A stretch of 64,000 bases of DNA from Leclercia adecarboxylata. GTDB lineage: Bacteria > Pseudomonadota > Gammaproteobacteria > Enterobacterales > Enterobacteriaceae. The stretch is from contig LR590464.1 in NCBI GenBank assembly GCA_901472455.1, forward strand, positions 992,001 to 1,056,000, given 5' to 3'. Position 1 is the first letter of the stretch. Every line of letters begins with the position of its first letter. A program made the translations under genes and the position numbers. The notes beneath the pieces are model-generated. The model saw nothing but the letters and a program-made list of their open reading frames with translations. It was not told the DNA's origin and searched no databases. Shown one piece after another: positions 62,011-64,000 of this stretch.

Positions 62011-63781
62011 TTTTTCCCAGCTGTGGCCCACCCTTAAACGCCTGCTGGCCTATGGCTCGCCGTGGCGTAAACCGCTGTCACTGGCAGTGGTGTTGCTGTG
62101 GATCGCGGCCATCGCCGAAGTCACCGGCCCGCTGCTGATCAGCTATTTCATCGACAACATGGTGGCAAAAAATTATCTCCCGCTCGGTCTGGTGACCGGA
62201 CTGGCGGTGGCCTATGTGGGCCTGCAGTTGCTGGCGGCCGGACTGCACTACGCCCAGTCACTGCTGTTTAACCAGGCCGCCGTTGGGGTGGTACAGCAGT
62301 TGCGTACCGACGTGATGGATGCCGCCCTGCGCCAGCCGCTGAGCGCGTTCGATACCCAGCCCGTCGGGCAGATCATCTCGCGCGTGACTAACGATACCGA
62401 AGTGATCCGCGATCTTTATGTCACGGTGGTCGCCACGGTTCTGCGCAGCGCCGCGCTGGTCGGTGCCATGCTGGTGGCGATGTTCAGCCTGGAGTGGCGA
62501 ATGGCGCTGGTGGCGATGGCCATTTTCCCGGCGGTGATGATTGTGATGATCATCTACCAGCGCTACAGCACGCCCATTGTCCGTCGCGTGCGGACCTATC
62601 TGGCGGATATCAATGATGGTTTCAACGAAGTCATCAACGGCATGAGCGTTATCCAGCAGTTTCGTCAGCAGGCGCGCTTTGGCGAGCGGATGGGTGAGGC
62701 CAGCCGTTCACACTATATGGCCCGCATGCAGACGCTGCGGTTGGACGGCTTTCTCCTGCGCCCGCTGCTCAGCCTGTTTTCGGCCCTGGTGCTGTGCGGA
62801 TTGTTGATGCAGTTTGGTTTTGCCGCACGCGGCACCATTGAGGTCGGGGTACTGTATGCCTTTATCAGCTACCTGGGCCGTCTTAACGAGCCGCTGATTG
62901 AGTTGACCACGCAGCAGTCGATGCTGCAGCAGGCGGTGGTTGCTGGCGAACGCGTCTTTGAACTGATGGACCGCCCGCGGCAGGCATATGGCGATGACGA
63001 TCGTGACCTGCAAAGCGGCACCATTGAATTCGATAAGGTCTCCTTCGCCTATCGCGAGGATCGGCTGGTGTTGCAGGATATCGATCTGAAGGTGCCTTCC
63101 CGAAGCTTTGTCGCGCTGGTGGGCCATACCGGCAGCGGTAAAAGTACCCTCGCCAGCCTGCTGATGGGTTACTACCCGCTTACCGAAGGGGAAATTCGCC
63201 TCGACGGGCGTCCGCTCTCGACCCTGAGTCACGCCGTGCTGCGTAAAGGGGTGGCAATGGTGCAGCAGGATCCGGTGGTGCTGGCCGATACTTTCTACGC
63301 CAACGTGACGCTCGGGCGGCCGTTTAGCGAGGAGCAGGTGTGGGACGTGCTGGAGAAAGTCCAGTTGGCGGAGCTGGCGCGCGGCCTGCACGAGGGATCC
63401 ACACCCGGCTGGGCGAGCAGGGGAACAACCTCTCCGTGGGGCAAAAACAACTCCTGGCTCTGGCCCGGGTGCTGATTGATACGCCTCAGGTGCTGATCCT
63501 TGATGAAGCCACGGCAAGCATCGATTCTGGCACTGAACAGGCGATTCAGCAGGCGCTGGCTGCGGTGCGGGACCAGACCACGCTGGTGGGTTATCGCCCA
63601 CCGCCTCTCGACCATTGTCGAGGCAGATACCATTCTGGTGCTTCATCGCGGCCAGGCGGTTGAGCGCGGCACCCATAAGCAACTGCTTGAGGCAAAAGGG
63701 CGTTACTGGCAAATGTATCAATTGCAGTTGGCCGGTGAAGAGCTGGCCGCCAGCACCCGCGAAGAGTCGCTAAGCGCCTGA
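62003..63781 (+). CDS. mdlB: ABC exporter half-transporter MdlB
   Basis: MdlB is the partner of MdlA. ATG 62003 overlaps the mdlA end and gives [20 protein letters not shown]. Six membrane helices are followed by the ATPase: Walker [19 protein letters not shown], signature [16 protein letters not shown] (the degenerate SVGQ form is usual in MdlB) and Walker [17 protein letters not shown]. Two indels occur, near 63405 ([13 protein letters not shown]) and near 63590 ([19 protein letters not shown]). It ends EESLSA. Repaired length is about 593 residues. The asymmetric signature suggests one degenerate ATP site in the heterodimer. Confidence 0.94.
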
Positions 63782-63833
63782 TGCACTAAAATTAAGCAAG
63801 TCGCCAGCCGCTGAATCGGTTGGTGCAAAAATG

Positions 63834-63870
63834 AAACGCACCATGCACTGTCATGGTGCGTTTTTTTTCA
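63834..63870 (+). terminator. Terminator after mdlB
   Basis: ACGCACCATG, loop CACTGT, CATGGTGCGT followed by TTTTTTT. It overlaps the NtrC-site candidate for glnK. Confidence 0.9.
63844..63860 (+). promoter_or_regulatory. NtrC binding-site candidate for glnK
   Basis: TGCACT-GTCAT-GGTGCG matches the NtrC pattern TGCACY-N5-GGTGCA with one terminal mismatch, about 70 bases upstream of the sigma-54 promoter. It lies inside the mdlB terminator hairpin. Confidence 0.65.
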
Positions 63871-63912
63871 TCTTCTCTCCGCCACGCCTCATCTTTCCTC
63901 TCTTTTCAATTC

Positions 63913-63928
63913 TGGCACACCCCTTGCA
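63913..63928 (+). promoter_or_regulatory. Sigma-54 promoter of glnK
   Basis: TGGCAC-ACCCC-TTGCA matches the sigma-54 consensus TGGCAC-N5-TTGCW exactly, with GG at -24 and GC at -12. It is about 50 bases before the glnK ATG. Confidence 0.92.
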
Positions 63929-63977
63929 ATACCTAATCAGTTCGCGAGCCATTACCGAATTCTGACTGGAGAGATAT

Positions 63978-64000
63978 ATGAAGCTGGTTACCGTGGTCAT
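63978..64000 (+). CDS. glnK: Nitrogen regulatory protein P-II 2 (GlnK), 5' end only
   Basis: Only the first seven complete codons are in the window: ATG 63978 gives MKLVTVV, the GlnK start, after GGAGAG. The sigma-54 promoter and NtrC site upstream, and mdlB before it, match the E. coli mdlB-glnK-amtB layout. GlnK binds 2-oxoglutarate and ATP/ADP and gates the ammonium channel AmtB. The rest lies beyond the window. Confidence 0.85.

Overview
This window is ordinary core chromosome from a member of the Enterobacteriaceae. Gene content and order follow the rdgC-to-glnK segment of Escherichia coli and Salmonella, and most proteins match the E. coli products almost residue for residue. Three things point away from E. 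coli itself and towards the Enterobacter/Leclercia/Klebsiella/Salmonella side of the family: a typical 2-Cys peroxiredoxin after malZ, a CdsH-type cysteine desulfhydrase beside decR, and the lack of araJ and yajD. The species cannot be fixed from this sequence. No tRNA, rRNA, insertion sequence, prophage or CRISPR array was seen.

Layout. 1-6.2 kb: DNA maintenance and sugar kinase genes (rdgC, mak, sbcC, sbcD). 6.4-8.4 kb: the phosphate two-component system phoB-phoR behind a Pho box. 8.8-13.5 kb: brnQ, proY and malZ, each closed by its own terminator. 13.7-20.5 kb: peroxiredoxin, acpH, then the queA-tgt-yajC-secD-secF operon (queuosine tRNA modification plus the Sec translocon accessory complex). 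20.6-21.7 kb: a small VOC-protein plus WYL-regulator cassette. 21.8-23.5 kb: tsx and yajI. 23.6-27.3 kb: nrdR-ribD-ribH-nusB-thiL. 27.4-33.8 kb: yajO, dxs, ispA and xseB (isoprenoid precursors), divergent thiI, then yajL and panE. 34.8-36.9 kb: yajQ and yajR. 37.1-41.9 kb: the cytochrome bo3 oxidase operon cyoABCDE on the minus strand. 42.3-45.1 kb: ampG, yajG, bolA. 45.4-54.1 kb: the proteostasis block tig, clpP, clpX, lon, hupB, ppiD, with heat-shock promoter signatures before clpP and lon. 54.2-60.2 kb: ybaV, fadM, queC, ybaE, cof, cdsH, decR. 60.2-64 kb: the half-transporter pair mdlA-mdlB and the start of glnK behind a sigma-54 promoter.

The most striking property is technical. About 37 of 57 genes are interrupted by one or more single-base indels, mostly an extra base inside or beside a short homopolymer. 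Essential genes (dxs, ribD, ribH, thiL) are affected, and one base change restores each conserved frame. I read these as base-calling or assembly errors, not pseudogenes, and give each gene the span of its repaired reading frame. The density is uneven: dxs, ispA, yajO, yajR and cyoB are the worst, while 8.8-14.4 kb and 15.1-19.4 kb are clean.

I did not find a convincing undescribed biological system. The observations most worth following are the VOC/WYL cassette with its palindromic operator candidate, the missing pgpA, and several untested operator candidates (brnQ, malZ, decR, glnK).
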